6,618 bases of DNA from NCBI GenBank assembly GCA_030615805.1, contig JAUWYN010000043.1, positions 1 through 6,618 on the forward strand, in the 5' to 3' direction. Below are positions 5,188 to 6,618 of this stretch, piece after piece. The first letter of the stretch is position 1. Each line of letters begins with the position of its first letter. The DNA is from Hadesarchaea archaeon. Lineage in GTDB: Archaea > Hadarchaeota > Hadarchaeia > Hadarchaeales > Hadarchaeaceae. The translations under genes and the position numbers were made by a program. Under the pieces are notes generated by a model that was not told the origin of the DNA, made no database searches, and saw only the letters and a list, made by a program, of their open reading frames with translations.

Positions 5188-5697
5188 CGCGAGCTTGGCG
5201 TAATTTTCAGCCTGCATTTGGATGTTTTTGAACTCCTCATCCGTGAGCGCGCGCAGCGGCCTAGCCGGTATGCCCACCACTATCGTTTGTGGGGGTACCT
5301 CCACATCGTGAGGCACGACCGCGCCCAAGCCGACCAGCGAGCCCTTCCTGACCTTCGCGCCGTTGAAAACAATCGATCCTCCCCCCACGATGCAGTTATC
5401 TTCGACGGTGCACCCGTGTAACAGTGCGTTATGTCCGACGATGACATAGTTGCCGATTTTGACGGGCAAATATCTCGTCTTCTTCCCCTCGTAGTAGTCG
5501 CCCGAGTGAACGACTGCGTTGTCTTGGATGCACGTGTATCGGCCAATCCTGATGCTTTCGAAATCTGCCCGTGCGACAGCTCCAGGCCAAATGCTTGAGT
5601 GCTCACCGATTGTGACGTCACCTATCACCGTGGCAGTCGGGTGAACGAAAGCGGTTTTGTGGATGCGGGGTCTTTTTCCACCAAATTCCACCAGCAT
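5173..5697 (-). CDS. Gamma-carbonic-anhydrase-family (left-handed beta-helix) protein
   Basis: A 174-residue hexapeptide-repeat protein. Residues about 12-140 show the six-residue repeat of a left-handed parallel beta helix, followed by a C-terminal helix (about 151-172) that packs on it in the trimer. The zinc histidines of the gamma class are present (H64 in VVHS, H89 and H94 in VGHNALLHG), with R43 and D45 (ARAD) and Q58-D59-N60 (QDN) of the same site. The acidic loop carrying the proton-shuttle Glu in Methanosarcina Cam is not evident, so this is closer to the CamH/PaaY/YrdA group; some of these hydrate CO2 and others have no shown activity. Zinc or iron binding is likely, and CO2/bicarbonate conversion possible. 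The ATG lies 2 nt after the PRC-barrel stop, so the two are co-translated. Confidence 0.9.
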   Translation of the reverse strand: MLVEFGGKRPRIHKTAFVHPTATVIGDVTIGEHSSIWPGAVARADFESIRIGRYTCIQDNAVVHSGDYYEGKKTRYLPVKIGNYVIVGHNALLHGCTVEDNCIVGGGSIVFNGAKVRKGSLVGLGAVVPHDVEVPPQTIVVGIPARPLRALTDEEFKNIQMQAENYAKLAKKYR

Positions 5698-5699
5698 GC

Positions 5700-5924
5700 C
5701 TACGCGCCCGTTTGCTCGGCCTTCTTGCTGTAGACGAGCACGATGTCGCCAATCGCCATGATGCCGTTGTAAGGGATAGATATCGCCTTGCCCTCCTTAC
5801 GCCCGAAGACAAATCCCACCACCGTGCCCTCCTTATCATCAATTACCGCGTCTTCGATCGTTCCAACGAAGCGTGCTCGATCGCTGTAGATGCGCGTACC
5901 ATAGAGTTCGGATAATCTCTTCAT
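5700..5924 (-). CDS. Small stand-alone PRC-barrel protein
   Basis: A 74-residue single-domain protein. LSELYGTRIYSD, GTIEDAVIDDKEGTVVGFVF and the closing GDIVLVY match the PRC-barrel fold, named for the photosynthetic reaction centre H subunit and shared with RimM. It has no signal peptide or membrane segment. Single-domain PRC-barrel proteins are common in archaea; in haloarchaea the CdpB proteins take part in cell division with CdpA and SepF, but many others are uncharacterised, so a division role here is only a possibility. GAGG (5935-5932) lies 7 nt before the ATG, a good ribosome binding site. It is the first gene of a two-gene unit with the gamma-CA protein and is divergent from the rRNA gene. 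Confidence 0.85.
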   Translation of the reverse strand: MKRLSELYGTRIYSDRARFVGTIEDAVIDDKEGTVVGFVFGRKEGKAISIPYNGIMAIGDIVLVYSKKAEQTGA

Positions 5925-5956
5925 CAGGTCACCTCGCCATTAACTTACGCGTGAGG

Positions 5957-5971
5957 TTTTTAGTCCTTTCG
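5957..5971 (-). promoter_or_regulatory. Candidate promoter of the PRC-barrel/gamma-CA unit
   Basis: Minus strand CGAAAGGACTAAAAA: BRE-like CGAAA (5971-5967) and TATA-like ACTAAAAA (5964-5957). The expected start near 5935 would give a leader of about 11 nt that holds the GAGG ribosome binding site. Confidence 0.45.
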
Positions 5972-6052
5972 ATGGCAAAAAAACACGCGTTTGGGGTGAA
6001 ACTTCCACTTGAGTGTTAAAAATCGCCCGAGTAAGTTTTAAGTAGGAATAAC

Positions 6053-6068
6053 ACCACAATTTAATATA
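6053..6068 (+). promoter_or_regulatory. Candidate main promoter of the 16S rRNA gene
   Basis: The TATA-like TTTAATATA (6060-6068) is the strongest match in the 326 bp gene-free stretch upstream of 16S, preceded by an A/C-rich BRE position (ACCACAA). A start is expected near 6088-6092, giving a pre-16S leader of about 160 nt. Weaker elements upstream, AAGTTTTAAGTA (6033-6044) and GTTAAAAAT (6015-6023), may be additional promoters, as tandem rRNA promoters are common. Confidence 0.5.
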
Positions 6069-6071
6069 GTC

Positions 6072-6083
6072 CACACTGGTGTG
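6072..6083. repeat. 12-bp palindrome between rRNA TATA box and expected start
   Basis: CACAC-TG-GTGTG is a perfect inverted repeat with 5-bp arms. It sits directly downstream of the TATA-like element and upstream of the predicted transcription start, where a bound protein would block RNA polymerase. It is operator-like by position only. Confidence 0.45.
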
Positions 6084-6087
6084 AACG

Positions 6088-6251
6088 GCGTCGATCGGAA
6101 CGAGGGGCGAGCGCGTTAGCCCCGTGATGAGAGATCGTACTCTTGGTGTGGATTCAGCAATGTGGATCCGAACAAACCAGGCTACTGGAAGAGCTCGGGT
6201 CCGAGATAGGTCTGGTACCCAAGCCAATTTCGAGGTTTTGTGGCTGCTTTA
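6088..6251 (+). other. Pre-16S rRNA leader
   Basis: This stretch holds no supported gene. It should be transcribed ahead of 16S and removed during maturation. Small hairpins are visible: CCAG-GCTA-CTGG (6177-6188) and CTCGG-GT-CCGAG (6194-6205). TGTGGATTC (6147-6155) is repeated as TGTGGATCC (6161-6169). The 5' strand of the long processing stem with its bulge-helix-bulge cut site should lie here, but its partner is beyond the 16S 3' end and outside the window. Confidence 0.5.

Positions 6252-6618
<367 letters not shown>

Noticed and set aside
6100..6180. A tRNA-like stretch in the rRNA leader (GGATTC...GGATCCGAAC).
   Set aside because: No acceptor stem or anticodon arm can be folded and the T-arm pairing fails; the similarity is a short direct repeat.
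5940..6227. A 95-codon open frame on the minus strand across the rRNA promoter and leader.
   Set aside because: It covers the promoter and pre-16S leader, has no ribosome binding site or recognisable domain, and starts and ends without relation to the neighbouring units.

Overview
The window is chromosomal DNA from an archaeon. It holds the 5' end of an archaeal 16S rRNA gene, a TATA-binding protein, class III signal-peptide (archaeal pilin) genes, GAGG-type ribosome binding sites and TATA/BRE-like promoters. The 16S start (GGAGGCCACTGCTATTGGGG) reads as euryarchaeal-type. I cannot name the lineage more closely.

Layout. (1) 1-3748, minus strand, read right to left: TATA-binding protein, a ThiI-family protein, an AroA (EPSP synthase)-family protein overlapping it by 10 nt, then two tandem class III pilin-like genes, the second running off the left edge. 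(2) 3784-3813: back-to-back promoters driving the TBP gene leftward and moaD rightward. (3) 3832-5165, plus strand: moaD and moaE, the two subunits of molybdopterin synthase, then a small CARF-like Rossmann protein behind its own TATA-like element. (4) 5173-5924, minus strand: a PRC-barrel protein and a gamma-carbonic-anhydrase-family hexapeptide protein, 2 nt apart and convergent with the CARF-like gene. (5) 5925-6251: rRNA promoter and pre-16S leader. (6) 6252-6618: first ~367 nt of 16S rRNA, continuing beyond the window.

How the genes relate. MoaD and MoaE form one enzyme. The PRC-barrel/gamma-CA pair and the two pilin genes are tight co-transcription units. The most unusual segment is the translationally coupled thiI-like/aroA-like pair. 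Both proteins keep their family folds but have lost most signature catalytic residues: SGGxDS is SGSLNSS in the ThiI-like protein with no C-terminal catalytic Cys, and Ser23, Arg27, Arg100, Gln171, Glu341 and Arg386 equivalents are replaced in the AroA-like protein. Automatic names for these two are probably misleading, and they may be a repurposed pair. The TBP is also divergent: the minor-groove Thr of each repeat is replaced (Val and Ala). A 16S position of the central pseudoknot differs from the near-universal base.
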